This document shows, in pieces, positions 1-7,325 of a DNA stretch of 16,785 bases. A program made the position numbers and the translations under genes. The DNA comes from JAFHCF01 sp048497495. Its GTDB lineage: Bacteria; Pseudomonadota; Alphaproteobacteria; Rhizobiales; Ancalomicrobiaceae. The stretch covers positions 1 through 16,785 of the forward strand of contig JAFHCF010000013.1 in the NCBI GenBank assembly GCA_048497495.1. The letters run 5' to 3'. Below the pieces are notes generated by a model that made no database searches, was not told the DNA's origin, and saw only the letters and a program-made list of their open reading frames with translations. The first letter of the stretch is position 1. Every line of letters begins with the position of its first letter.

Positions 1-726
1 CAGCCGCACCGCATTGGTGACGAACACCGCTTCGGCGCCGGTGACGTCGGCCGGCGTCAGCGACATCTCCTTGGTGCGCAGGCCGAGATCGCGCGCCATC
101 TCGAGGATGAGGCGCCGCGTCGTGCCGTCGAGCACGCCGTCCTCGAGCCGTGGCGTGATCAACGCGTCGCCCGAGACGGCGAAGAGATTGGCCATGGTGG
201 TCGAGGCGACGTCGCCGCGGGTGTTGAGGAACAGCGCGTCGTCGGCGCCCGCCGCCGTCGCTTCCGCCTTGGCGGCGATCGCGTCGACATAGGCGAGGGT
301 CTTCAGCCGCGCCGTCGGCGAGGTCTCGTTGCGGCGGATCGACGAGGTGACGAGGGCGATCGGCCGACCGACCAGATCGGGCGACCACGGGGCATGGCCG
401 ACGAGCACCGTCGGGCGCGCCTCCGCCGGCCGGTCGAGACCGCGCGCGCCGGGGCCGCGCGTCAGCGTCAGCCGCACCACCTGCGTGCCCGGACCGAGGC
501 GGGAGAGGAGGAGATCGAGATCGGCGTCGAGCCGGTCCCGATCGATGGCGATCGCCAGCCGCCGCGCTCCCGCCGTCAGGCGGTCGAGATGGCCGGCACG
601 GCGAAAGACGCGGCCGTCGACCGCCAGCATGGTCTCGAACAGGCCGTCGGCGAGCAGGAGGCCCCGGTCTGTGAGATCGAAGGGGGCCACGGACGCGTCG
701 TGGAGGCGGCCGTCGAGAACGATCAT
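1..726 (-). CDS. pabC: Class IV aminotransferase, probable 4-amino-4-deoxychorismate lyase (partial, 3' end beyond window)
   Basis: This is a PLP-dependent fold-type IV enzyme. By context it should convert aminodeoxychorismate to p-aminobenzoate and pyruvate for folate synthesis. 242 residues are visible and the reading frame runs off the window start, so the last few tens of residues are missing. The N-terminus carries the fold-type IV pattern DRGLLLADGLFET (residues 20-32). The likely PLP lysine is K142, in RLKTLAYVDAIAAKAEA. The following LFLNTRGDVASTTMANLF segment (165-182) is the usual cofactor-binding stretch. The ATG at 726 overlaps the stop of pabA as ATGA, so the two are translationally coupled. 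Branched-chain or D-amino-acid aminotransferases share this fold, so the PabC call rests largely on the pabB-pabA context. Confidence 0.85.
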   Translation of the reverse strand, partial: MIVLDGRLHDASVAPFDLTDRGLLLADGLFETMLAVDGRVFRRAGHLDRLTAGARRLAIAIDRDRLDADLDLLLSRLGPGTQVVRLTLTRGPGARGLDRPAEARPTVLVGHAPWSPDLVGRPIALVTSSIRRNETSPTARLKTLAYVDAIAAKAEATAAGADDALFLNTRGDVASTTMANLFAVSGDALITPRLEDGVLDGTTRRLILEMARDLGLRTKEMSLTPADVTGAEAVFVTNAVRL

Positions 727-1325
727 GGGGGGAGCCTTCCCTCGCCGGAGGAGCGCCGGACGAGCGCCAGGAAATTGGCGAAGAGCGCCCCGCCCTCGGG
801 GGTGAGGACGGACTCCGGGTGAAACTGTACGCCGTGGGTCGGATGGTGACGATGGGCGAGGCCCATGATCTCGCCGCCGTCGCTCACCGCCGTCACCGCC
901 AGCGGCGAGGCGGCCGCATCGTCGATTTCGACGATCAGCGAGTGATAGCGCCCGGCGCGCATCGGGTTGGGGAGGCCTGAGAAGAGGCCGGTGCCGTCGT
1001 GGTCGACCGGCGAGGCGCGGCCGTGCATCGGCTGGCGGGCGCGGACCACCCGGCCGCCGAAGACCTCGCCGATCGCCTGATGGCCGAGGCAGACGCCGAG
1101 GATCGGCAGGCGGCCGGAGAAGCGCCGGATCAACGCCAGGGAGACGCCGGCGGCGGCGGGCGTGCCCGGCCCCGGCGAGATCACCAGGGCCTCGGGCGCC
1201 AGGCGCTCGACCTCGTCGATGCCGACCGCGTCGTTGCGCAGGATCCGCGTCTCGGCGCCGAGATTGCGGAAATAGCGGGCGATGTTGGCGACGAAACTGT
1301 CGTAGTTGTCGAGGATCAGGATCAC
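723..1325 (-). CDS. pabA: Aminodeoxychorismate/anthranilate synthase, glutamine amidotransferase subunit
   Basis: This class I glutamine amidotransferase (200 residues, normal length) releases ammonia from glutamine for the PabB synthase. Visible motifs are LDNYDSF at 5-11, the oxyanion-loop SPGPGTP at 50-56, and the nucleophile elbow GVCLGHQAIGE with catalytic C79. The catalytic pair H169 and E171 lies in GVQFHPES. The start is GTG at 1325, giving MILILDNYDSF; this GTG overlaps the pabB stop (GTGA), and the stop overlaps the next gene (ATGA). The reading frame continues upstream without homology, so the GTG start is preferred. Many bacteria share one such subunit between folate and tryptophan pathways. 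Lying between pabB and pabC it probably serves folate, but a dual role with a TrpE elsewhere is possible. Confidence 0.9.
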   Translation of the reverse strand: MILILDNYDSFVANIARYFRNLGAETRILRNDAVGIDEVERLAPEALVISPGPGTPAAAGVSLALIRRFSGRLPILGVCLGHQAIGEVFGGRVVRARQPMHGRASPVDHDGTGLFSGLPNPMRAGRYHSLIVEIDDAAASPLAVTAVSDGGEIMGLAHRHHPTHGVQFHPESVLTPEGGALFANFLALVRRSSGEGRLPP

Positions 1326-2743
1326 GGCACCGCCTCCGGCGCGGCGACCGTTTCGCCGCGCGCCGCCGCGAGGATGCGCGCGGCCTTGACCAGGGTCTCC
1401 TCCCACTCGTCCACCGGCTTCGACAGCGCGGTGATGCCGCCGCCGACCGAGAAGATCGCCCGACCCTCTCGAAACACCACGGTGCGGATGGCGATGTCGA
1501 GATCCATGGCGCCGTCGTGGCCGAACCAGCCGATCGACCCGCAATAGACGCCGCGCGCCACACCCTCGAGTTCGGTGATGATCTCTTGCGCCCGGATCTT
1601 CGGGGCGCCGGTGATCGAGCCGCCGGGAAAGGCGGCGGCGAGCGCGTCGACCGCGTCGCGGCCGGGCGCCAGCCGCCCGGTCACCACCGAGACCAGATGA
1701 TGGATGCCGGCATAGCTCTCCACCCCGCACAACACCGGCACCTCGATCGAGGCATCGTCGCAGACGCGCGCCAGATCGTTGCGCATCAGATCGACGATCA
1801 TGACGTTCTCGGCGCGGTCCTTCTCGCTCGCGGCGAGGCGCGTGGCGACGAGGGCGTCCTCGACGGGGTCGTCGACGCGGGCCGCCGTGCCCTTGATCGG
1901 CCGCGCCTCGACGCGGCCGTCGCGGATCTCCAGGAAACGTTCCGGCGACGCGGAGGCGACCGCCACCGCGCCGAAGTCGAGGAAGGCCGCGAAGGGGGCG
2001 GGATTGACCCGCCGCAGCACACCGTGGAAGGCGAGCCGATCGAAGCCTTCGGGCAGATCGGCGACGAAGCGGTGGGCAATGTTGACCTGGAAGACGTCGC
2101 CGGCCAGCACGTGTTCGATGGCGGCGGCGGCGCGGGACTCATGAGTGGCGCGATCGACGGTCGGACGGAAGTCGAGGCTCGTCGACGAGGCGGCGCGCGG
2201 TCGCGGGGGGCGGGCGAGACGTTTCTCGAAGAATTCGGCGCGGGCCTCGGCGCGACGCCGCCGCGCCGCCGGGTCGGTCTCGGGGCGGCCGGTCGAGATC
2301 AGACGGGCGCGGCCCTCGAGATGATCGAAGGCGAGGACGGTGTCGTAGAAGCCGAGGACGATCTCCGGCACCGCTTCGGCCTCGGCCGGCTCCGGCAGGC
2401 GTTCGAGCCTGCGGCCGAAATCATAGGAGACGAAGCCGATCGCCCCGCCGAAGAAGGGCGGCAGGCCGATCTCGTCGTCGGCGCGGGGGGCGGCGGCGAG
2501 GCGGCGGCGGAGTTCGTCGAGGGGGGCGCCGACGAGGGGCACGCCGTCGGCGAAGGCGCGGCCGTCACGGACGGTGAAGACGAGATGGGGATCGGCCGCG
2601 ACATAGGACCAGCGGCCGAGCCCGGCGTCGGCGCCGAGCGCTCGCACCCGCATGGCACTGTCGAGAAAGACCAGACCCGGCAGATCGGCGAGGCGGAGCG
2701 CCGCCTCGAACGGATCGGCCGGCGCCCAATCGCGAACGATCAT
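1322..2743 (-). CDS. pabB: Aminodeoxychorismate synthase component I
   Basis: This is the chorismate-binding synthase subunit (473 residues), which aminates chorismate to 4-amino-4-deoxychorismate using ammonia from PabA. The C-terminal chorismate-binding domain is complete. It has VFQVNIAHRF (218-226), PERFL (267-271), and PIKGTA (282-287), whose lysine K284 marks PabB; TrpE has alanine in place of this lysine. It also has SEKDRAENVMIVDLMRNDL (306-324), PGGSITGAPK (373-382) and FSVGGGIT (431-438). The N-terminal domain (about 1-180) is less conserved, with FFGGAIGFVSYDFGR at 97-111. The ATG at 2743 is chosen because it lies 5 bases past the preceding small gene's stop and begins the conserved region; the frame itself stays open to 2977. 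The ribosome binding site is weak, suggesting coupling to the upstream gene. Confidence 0.92.
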   Translation of the reverse strand: MIVRDWAPADPFEAALRLADLPGLVFLDSAMRVRALGADAGLGRWSYVAADPHLVFTVRDGRAFADGVPLVGAPLDELRRRLAAAPRADDEIGLPPFFGGAIGFVSYDFGRRLERLPEPAEAEAVPEIVLGFYDTVLAFDHLEGRARLISTGRPETDPAARRRRAEARAEFFEKRLARPPRPRAASSTSLDFRPTVDRATHESRAAAAIEHVLAGDVFQVNIAHRFVADLPEGFDRLAFHGVLRRVNPAPFAAFLDFGAVAVASASPERFLEIRDGRVEARPIKGTAARVDDPVEDALVATRLAASEKDRAENVMIVDLMRNDLARVCDDASIEVPVLCGVESYAGIHHLVSVVTGRLAPGRDAVDALAAAFPGGSITGAPKIRAQEIITELEGVARGVYCGSIGWFGHDGAMDLDIAIRTVVFREGRAIFSVGGGITALSKPVDEWEETLVKAARILAAARGETVAAPEAVP

Positions 2744-2748
2744 GAAGC

Positions 2749-2928
2749 TCAGCGTTCGGGGCGATAGACGCCGTCGGCGTCGCACACCAGGCGCACACCC
2801 TCGGCGGGCCGGCTCGGCACGCGCACCTCCGCGAGGCGGCCGGCGACGCGGGCCATCTCGCGGCGCACGAGGCGCCAGGTGGCGTAGGCGACCAATCCGG
2901 TGGCGGCGACCAAAAGGGCTTGCGGCAT
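2749..2928 (-). CDS. Small predicted membrane protein upstream of pabB
   Basis: This 59-residue protein is not one I recognise. Residues 4-19 form one hydrophobic segment (ALLVAATGLVAYATW), followed by a basic stretch (RLVRREMARVAGR) that should stay in the cytoplasm, and a short tail ending GVRLVCDADGVYRPER. It starts at ATG 2928 behind a strong ribosome binding site (AAGGAGGGATC, 2931-2940). The stop is 5 bases before the pabB start, so it is probably the first gene of the pab operon and may aid pabB translation. The frame has an upstream in-frame start, but the Shine-Dalgarno sequence favours 2928. The good ribosome binding site and operon spacing support a real gene. No function can be assigned. 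Confidence 0.6.
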   Translation of the reverse strand: MPQALLVAATGLVAYATWRLVRREMARVAGRLAEVRVPSRPAEGVRLVCDADGVYRPER

Positions 2929-3119
2929 GATCCCTCCTTCGAGCGGTCCCGGTCCGCGACCGCGCGACACCGTTCACTCGTCATTCGTCCATAGATGGGG
3001 CGTGGAGGGGCCGACGTAAACCGTCGTTCTCCGTCGTTCGACCGACATCTTCGAAAAATGATGGAGGCGGATCACGGCGGCATGGTGGCGGTGGGGCGAA
3101 GTCCCTCGCGCGGCGTCGA

Positions 3120-3392
3120 TCAGCCGTGGCCATAGGCCTCGGCGGCGGTGCGCGCATGTTCGGCGGCGCGGTTCTCCTGGACGCGCAGGAGCGCGGCGTT
3201 GAGCTCGTCGCTCGTCGCCGACACCGGCTTCCTGTCGCGGGTCGTCGCCGAAGCCCCGCTCGCCGCCTTCGATCCGCCGTCGGAATTCGAAGCGCGGCTC
3301 GCCTCCTCGCTCGCCGCCGCGGGCGCGGTCTCGCGCGCCGCCGCATCCGGCCGGATGTAGGAGAACGACGAACCGATCGACGTGATGGTCAT
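3120..3392 (-). CDS. Hypothetical protein, 90 residues
   Basis: This is an unrecognised small protein. The start ATG at 3392 follows a good ribosome binding site (GGAGGGA, about six bases upstream of the start); a TTG two codons earlier is less likely. The N-terminus reads MTITSIGSSFSYIRP. A long Ala/Ser/Glu-rich low-complexity middle (about 17-55) follows, then a more ordered, probably helical C-terminus (SATSDELNAALLRVQENRAAEHARTAAEAYGHG). There is no signal peptide, membrane segment or cysteine. It sits alone between the pab operon and udg, both also on this strand. The composition would suit a secreted-by-other-means, structural or adaptor-type protein, but that is a guess. The start signal and coherent amino-acid pattern support it as real. 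Confidence 0.55.
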   Translation of the reverse strand: MTITSIGSSFSYIRPDAAARETAPAAASEEASRASNSDGGSKAASGASATTRDRKPVSATSDELNAALLRVQENRAAEHARTAAEAYGHG

Positions 3393-3516
3393 GGGCAATC
3401 CCTCCGGCCGTCATCCGGCCGTTCGCGTGGCTTTTCCCGTCCGTATCCGAGAAAACACCCGAAACCCTGGAGGAAGACCCAAGATCATCGTTCGAATTTG
3501 AACGAACCGGCGAATT

Positions 3517-4491
3517 TCACCCTCGATCCGCGGGCGTGCCCAGCGCCCGCTTCAAGGCGAGGAAATCGCGGAAGGCGAGGCGCTTCTGAATCGGCTGGCG
3601 CAGGAGATAGGCCGGGTGCAGCGTCGCCAGCGCCCGGATCCGGCGGGTCCCCGCGTCATAGTCGAGCCACCGGCCGCGCAGACGCAGGATGCCCTCGGTG
3701 GCGCCGGCGAGGGCGGCGGCCGACGCGCCGCCGAGGAAGACCAGCACGTCGGGGTCGACCAGTTCGATCTGGCGGGCGACGAAGGGCTTGCAGATCTCCG
3801 TCTCCTGGGGCGTCGGCGTGCGGTTGCCCGGCGGGCGCCAGGGCACGACGTTGGCGATGTAGACCGAGGTGCGGTCGAGACCGATCGCCGCCAGGATACG
3901 ATCGAGGAGGCGCCCCGACCGACCGACGAAGGGCAGGCCCTGCTCGTCCTCGTCACGGCCCGGGGCCTCGCCGACCAGCATGACGCGGGCTTGCGGATCG
4001 CCGTCGGCGAAGACCAGCCGTTTGGCGGTGGTGCGAAGGTTGCAACCCTCGAAGCGCTCGAGCGCCGCGCGCAACTCGTCGAGGCTCGCGGCGGAGCGGG
4101 CCGCCTCGCGGGCCGCCCCGACCGCCGCGTCACCCGGCACCGCCGCGCCGAGCATCGGCCGGGCGACCGGTTGCGGGGCGGGCTCGAAACGGGGTCGCTC
4201 CGGCGGCGGCTCGAAGCGGCGCGGCGGCGGCGCGATGTCGACGGGCGCGTGGGCGGTGGCGGGCGGGCGGGCGGGCGCCGGGCGGGCCTCGCCGTCGTCG
4301 ACGTCGAAGGGGGGCGTCGGGGCCGGGGCTCGCGCGGTCACGGCGGCGGCGGCGGCCAGCGCGCGCGCCTGCCGTTCCTCCGCCTCGCGCACGGTTTCCA
4401 GGAAGCGATCGACCGGTTCGTCGCCGAGCCCGACGTCGACGCCGGCGGCCGCGTACCAGTCGAGAAGGGCGATCAGCTCATCGGTTTGCAT
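3517..4491 (-). CDS. udg: Uracil-DNA glycosylase, family 4-like (alphaproteobacterial type)
   Basis: This enzyme removes uracil from DNA to start base-excision repair. It has 324 residues: an N-terminal helix-rich part (1-50), a Pro/Ala-rich linker (about 52-120) and a catalytic domain (about 135-318). Motif A is GEAPGRDEDEQGLPFVG (174-190), the middle motif is NVVPWRPPGNRTPTPQE (214-230), and motif B is HPAYLL (292-297). Family 4 enzymes normally bind a 4Fe-4S cluster through four cysteines. Here only two cysteines exist in the whole protein, C150 (EGCNL) and C234 (EICKPF), so a four-cysteine cluster is not possible within the chain. The UdgX-type KRRIH loop is absent. ATG 4491 is the chosen start. 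The gene is divergent from the ETF-QO gene across 242 bases. No clear LexA-type box was found there. Confidence 0.88.
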   Translation of the reverse strand: MQTDELIALLDWYAAAGVDVGLGDEPVDRFLETVREAEERQARALAAAAAVTARAPAPTPPFDVDDGEARPAPARPPATAHAPVDIAPPPRRFEPPPERPRFEPAPQPVARPMLGAAVPGDAAVGAAREAARSAASLDELRAALERFEGCNLRTTAKRLVFADGDPQARVMLVGEAPGRDEDEQGLPFVGRSGRLLDRILAAIGLDRTSVYIANVVPWRPPGNRTPTPQETEICKPFVARQIELVDPDVLVFLGGASAAALAGATEGILRLRGRWLDYDAGTRRIRALATLHPAYLLRQPIQKRLAFRDFLALKRALGTPADRG

Positions 4492-4733
4492 GTACGTGCG
4501 ACGTCATGACCTATACGGCATTTAATTCCACCTTGGCGGAAGGTGCGAAAGCGTCTAAGTGGTGCTTTGCAGCATAGCGGCGGGCGCTCCTCGTGGCGAC
4601 TCCGAAGCGTTGCTTTCCCGCCTTCGCGCGTACAGGCGAGGCGCGCGATGTCGGTCACGACGGCGAGGGACCCGGAACCCGCGCCGAAGGGGGACGCAAG
4701 GCCGAACGGCCGGTTGACGAGGAGAGCCAGAGC

Positions 4734-6410
4734 ATGAGCGTGGCGGCGGAGCTTCCCGAGCGTGACAGCATGGAATTCGACGTGGTGATCGTCGGCGCCG
4801 GCCCCGCCGGCCTGTGCGCCGCCATCCGTCTGAAGGAGATCGCCGCCGAGACGGCGCAAGAGATCTCCGTCGTCGTCCTCGAGAAGGGCTCCGAGGTCGG
4901 CGCCCACATCCTGTCGGGCGCCATCGTCGATCCGATCGCCATCGACAAGCTCTTCCCCGATTGGCGCGAGGATCCCACTCATCCGTTCAAGACGCCGGTG
5001 AGCGACGACCATTTCCTCGTCCTCGGCCCCGCCGGGTCGCTCACCCTGCCGAACTTCATGATGCCCAAGCTCATGAGCAACCACGGCAACTACATCGTCA
5101 GCCTCGGCAACGTCTGTCGTTGGCTCGCGGCCAAGGCGGAAGCCCTCGGCGTCGAGATCTATCCGGGCTTCGCGGCGTCGGAGGTTCTCTACGACGACCA
5201 GGGGACCGTGATCGGCGTCGCCACCGGCGACATGGGGGTGGGCCGCGACGGCGAGCCGAAGGGCAGCTTCACCCGCGGCATGGAACTCCACGCCAAATAC
5301 ACCCTGATCGGCGAGGGCGTGCGCGGCTCGCTCGCCAAGCAGTTGATCGCCAAGTACCAGCTCGACAAAGATTGCGACGTGCCGAAGTTCGGCATCGGCA
5401 TCAAGGAGCTGTGGCAGGTCGACCCGAAGAAGCACAGGCTCGGCCTCGTCCGCCACTCCTTCGGCTGGCCGCTCGACCTGAAGACCGGCGGCGGCTCGTT
5501 CCTCTATCACCTCGAGGACAACCAGGTGGTGGTCGGCTTCGTGGTTCATCTGAACTACGGCAATCCGTACCTGTCGCCCTTCGAGGAGTTCCAGCGCTTC
5601 AAGACCCATCCGGCGATCCGCGACGTCTTCGAGGGCGGCAAGCGGCTGGCCTATGGCGCCCGCGCCATCACCGAGGGCGGCTTCCAGTCGGTGCCGAGGC
5701 TCACCTTCCCCGGCGGCGCCCTGATCGGCTGCTCGGCCGGCCTCGTCAACGTGCCGCGCATCAAGGGTAGCCACAACGCCATGCTGTCGGGCGAACTCGC
5801 CGCCGAGACCATCGCCAAGGCGCTGGCCGCCGGCCGCGCCCACGACGAGTTGGTCGAATACGAGACCGGCTGGCGCGCGAGCCTGATCGGCAAGGATCTG
5901 AAGAAGGTCCGCAACGTCAAGCCGCTGTGGTCGAAGCTCGGCACCGTCCTCGGCGTCGCCTGCGGCGGCCTCGACATGTGGACCAACGAGCTCCTCGGCT
6001 TCTCGTTCTTCGGCACGCTGAAGCACGGCAAGACCGACGCCGCGTCGCTGAAACCGGCGAGCGCCTGCAAGCCGATCGCCTATCCCAGGCCCGACGGCAA
6101 GATCTCCTTCGACCGCCTCTCCTCGGTGTTCCTGTCGAACACCAACCACGAGGAGGACCAGCCGATCCACTTGAAGCTGACCAACGCCGCCCTGCAGAAG
6201 TCGTCCGAACACGACGTCTTCGCCGGCCCCTCGGCCCGCTACTGCCCGGCCGGCGTCTACGAATGGATCGAGAAGGACGGCGCGCCGACCTTCGTGATCA
6301 ACGCGCAGAACTGCGTCCACTGCAAGACCTGCGACATCAAGGACCCCAACGGCAACATCACCTGGACGACGCCGGAAGGGTCCGGTGGGCCGAATTATCC
6401 GAACATGTGA
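4734..6410 (+). CDS. etfD: Electron transfer flavoprotein:ubiquinone oxidoreductase
   Basis: This membrane-associated flavo-iron-sulfur enzyme passes electrons from reduced ETF (fatty-acid and amino-acid dehydrogenases, dimethylglycine/sarcosine oxidation) to ubiquinone. At 558 residues it is full length. The FAD-binding Rossmann motif VVIVGAGPAGLCAAIRLK lies at 17-34. A hydrophobic stretch around GGLDMWTNELLGFSFFGTLKHG matches the region that contacts the membrane and quinone in this family. The C-terminal cluster has all four 4Fe-4S cysteines: C504 (YCPAGVYE) and C527, C530, C533 (NCVHCKTCDIKDP). ATG 4734 is preferred over earlier in-frame starts because GGAG lies 9 bases upstream and the family-like sequence begins there. 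The etfA/etfB genes are not in this window. The REPIN/RAYT locus begins 10 bases after the stop. Confidence 0.95.
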   Translation: MSVAAELPERDSMEFDVVIVGAGPAGLCAAIRLKEIAAETAQEISVVVLEKGSEVGAHILSGAIVDPIAIDKLFPDWREDPTHPFKTPVSDDHFLVLGPAGSLTLPNFMMPKLMSNHGNYIVSLGNVCRWLAAKAEALGVEIYPGFAASEVLYDDQGTVIGVATGDMGVGRDGEPKGSFTRGMELHAKYTLIGEGVRGSLAKQLIAKYQLDKDCDVPKFGIGIKELWQVDPKKHRLGLVRHSFGWPLDLKTGGGSFLYHLEDNQVVVGFVVHLNYGNPYLSPFEEFQRFKTHPAIRDVFEGGKRLAYGARAITEGGFQSVPRLTFPGGALIGCSAGLVNVPRIKGSHNAMLSGELAAETIAKALAAGRAHDELVEYETGWRASLIGKDLKKVRNVKPLWSKLGTVLGVACGGLDMWTNELLGFSFFGTLKHGKTDAASLKPASACKPIAYPRPDGKISFDRLSSVFLSNTNHEEDQPIHLKLTNAALQKSSEHDVFAGPSARYCPAGVYEWIEKDGAPTFVINAQNCVHCKTCDIKDPNGNITWTTPEGSGGPNYPNM

Positions 6411-6419
6411 GGGTGGGCT

Positions 6420-6451
6420 GTAGGGCGGAATAGGCGAAGCCGTATTCCGCC
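6420..6451 (+). repeat. REP hairpin R1 (outer left of REPIN 1)
   Basis: GTAG at 6420-6423 is followed by stem GGCGGAATA (6424-6432), an inner GGC-GAA-GCC helix (6433-6441), one unpaired G, and TATTCCGCC (6443-6451). It lies 10 bases after the ETF-QO stop codon, so it may also act as a transcript end or stability element for that gene. Confidence 0.85.
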
Positions 6452-6486
6452 GCATCTGGCGCGGTCACGTATGCCTCATGGCTGTC

Positions 6487-6518
6487 GGCGCAATACGGCT
6501 TCGCCTATTGCGCCCTAC
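6487..6518 (-). repeat. REP hairpin R2 (inverted, right end of REPIN 1)
   Basis: Read on the minus strand this is GTAG (6518-6515), GGCGCAATA (6514-6506), GGC-GAA-GCC, one unpaired G, and TATTGCGCC (6495-6487). It differs from R1 by a G-to-C change matched by C-to-G in the other arm. The spacer to R1 is 35 bases. It ends 24 bases before the RAYT start codon. Confidence 0.85.
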
Positions 6519-6542
6519 GGTTGCGCCTCATATTCTTCGCCC

Positions 6543-7067
6543 ATGCCGAACTATCGACGGACCCGCTTTCCGGGCGGCTGTTGGTTCTTCACCGTGACGC
6601 TGGCCGATCGACGCAGCGACCTGCTCGTCCGCCGCATCGAGGATCTGCGCGCCGCGCTGCGCAAGGTCCGCGATCACAGGCCGTTCGCCATCGAGGCCAT
6701 GGTGGTCCTGCCCGACCATATCCACGCGGTGTGGCGCCTGCCCGAAGGAGACACCGACTATTCGCGGCGCTGGCATCTCGTGAAGCGCGAATTTTCCATG
6801 AGAGTGGGGCCGGTAGCGGTCGAACCGGCGGTGCGGCTCCGTCCGGGGGAGCGCGGCATCTGGCAGCGCCGATTCTGGGAGCATCTCATCCGCGACGACG
6901 ACGATTTTGCCCGCCATGTCGACTATTGCCACGTCAACCCGATGAAGCACCGACTAGTGGACCGGGTGAGAGATTGGCCGCATTCGACGTTTCACCGCGC
7001 CGTGGCGCGCGGGGAATTGCCGATCGATTGGGCGGGCGACGCGGGCGCAGCAGGGCCGGCGTCGTAG
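6543..7067 (+). CDS. REP-associated tyrosine transposase (RAYT, IS200-like HUH enzyme)
   Basis: This 174-residue single-strand DNA transposase of the IS200/RAYT family is expected to recognise and cut the REP hairpins around it. The N-terminus MPNYRRTRFPGGCWFFTVTL is typical of the family. The HUH metal motif is H59-I60-H61 in VVLPDHIHAVWRLPEGD. The catalytic tyrosine is probably Y128, in HVDYCHVNPMKHRLV, which matches the family's YxHxNPV(K/R) block. GIWQRRFWEHLIRDDDDF (about 106-123) is the usual W-Q-xx-(F/Y)-W/H-E/D-H block. The frame extends upstream through R2, but the homology starts at 6543; no good Shine-Dalgarno sequence is seen. The stop TAG lies within the GTAG of the following REP (R3). 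It is the only TAG-terminated gene here, all other complete genes ending in TGA. Confidence 0.93.
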   Translation: MPNYRRTRFPGGCWFFTVTLADRRSDLLVRRIEDLRAALRKVRDHRPFAIEAMVVLPDHIHAVWRLPEGDTDYSRRWHLVKREFSMRVGPVAVEPAVRLRPGERGIWQRRFWEHLIRDDDDFARHVDYCHVNPMKHRLVDRVRDWPHSTFHRAVARGELPIDWAGDAGAAGPAS

Positions 7068-7095
7068 GGCGCAATAGGCAAAGCCGTATTGCGCC
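7064..7095 (+). repeat. REP hairpin R3 (left end of REPIN 2, overlaps RAYT stop)
   Basis: GTAG (7064-7067) is followed by GGCGCAATA (7068-7076), an inner GGC-AAA-GCC helix with an A in the loop where the others have G, one unpaired G, and TATTGCGCC (7087-7095). The TAG of the GTAG foot is the stop codon of the transposase gene. Confidence 0.85.
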
Positions 7096-7100
7096 ATCGA

Positions 7101-7144
7101 GGATCGATCGAGACGTCACGGAATTGCGGCGTCTCGATCGATCC
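7101..7144. repeat. Perfect 15-bp inverted repeat inside REPIN 2
   Basis: GGATCGATCGAGACG (7101-7115) and its exact complement CGTCTCGATCGATCC (7130-7144) are separated by 14 bases. The repeat lies wholly in the spacer between R3 and R4, so the whole of REPIN 2 could fold into a three-hairpin structure. A CGTCACG motif follows each arm (7114-7120 and 7144-7150). It could serve as a terminator stem for the RAYT transcript, although no T run follows. Confidence 0.8.
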
Positions 7145-7157
7145 GTCACGTGGGATC

Positions 7158-7187
7158 GGTGCAATACGCTTCGCTATTGCACCCTAC
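7158..7187 (-). repeat. REP hairpin R4 (inverted, right end of REPIN 2, shortened)
   Basis: On the minus strand this is GTAG (7187-7184), GGTGCAATA (7183-7175), inner GC-GAA-GC, one unpaired G, and TATTGCACC (7166-7158). Compared with the others it has lost one G and one C, together removing exactly one inner base pair. It also carries a C-to-T change matched by G-to-A in the other arm. Confidence 0.82.
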
Positions 7188-7278
7188 TGCGCCGCTCGAT
7201 CGGCCTGATGCGATTTTCGTCACGGATGAACGCCCGATTGCAATGTCTGAGAAGTTCCCTCGAAATTCGGGCGAAATT

Positions 7279-7320
7279 CGTGCGTGGCGCAATAGGCGAA
7301 GCCGTATTGCGCCACGCACG
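7279..7320 (+). repeat. REP hairpin R5 (left end of REPIN 3, extended stem, no GTAG)
   Basis: The core is identical to R2, but the stem is extended to 16 perfect pairs: CGTGCGTGGCGCAATA (7279-7294) against 7305-7320. The GTAG foot is missing; the bases before GGCGCAATA read GCGT. The 9-base motif CGAAATTCG occurs twice just before and into the stem (7261-7269 and 7272-7280). Confidence 0.8.
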
Positions 7321-7325
7321 CCGGC

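Noticed and set aside
2974..3414. Arg-rich minus-strand frame of 146 residues overlapping the 90-residue gene
   Set aside because: The alternative frame (3120-3392) has a ribosome binding site and a more protein-like composition; only one can be real.
3489..3504. CGTTC/GAACG inverted repeat after udg as LexA box or terminator
   Set aside because: The alphaproteobacterial LexA site is a direct repeat GTTC-N7-GTTC, which this is not, and it lies downstream of the gene; the 5-bp stem has no T run.
4492..4733. Promoters in the udg/ETF-QO divergent gap
   Set aside because: Candidate boxes (TTGGCG with TAAGTG on plus, TATAGG on minus) match the consensus poorly, so none is annotated.
4473..6455. 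Very long minus-strand open frame opposite the ETF-QO gene
   Set aside because: It mirrors the codon pattern of the real gene on the other strand, is rich in Asp/Val/Leu/Ala as expected for a GC-rich shadow, and has no recognisable motif.
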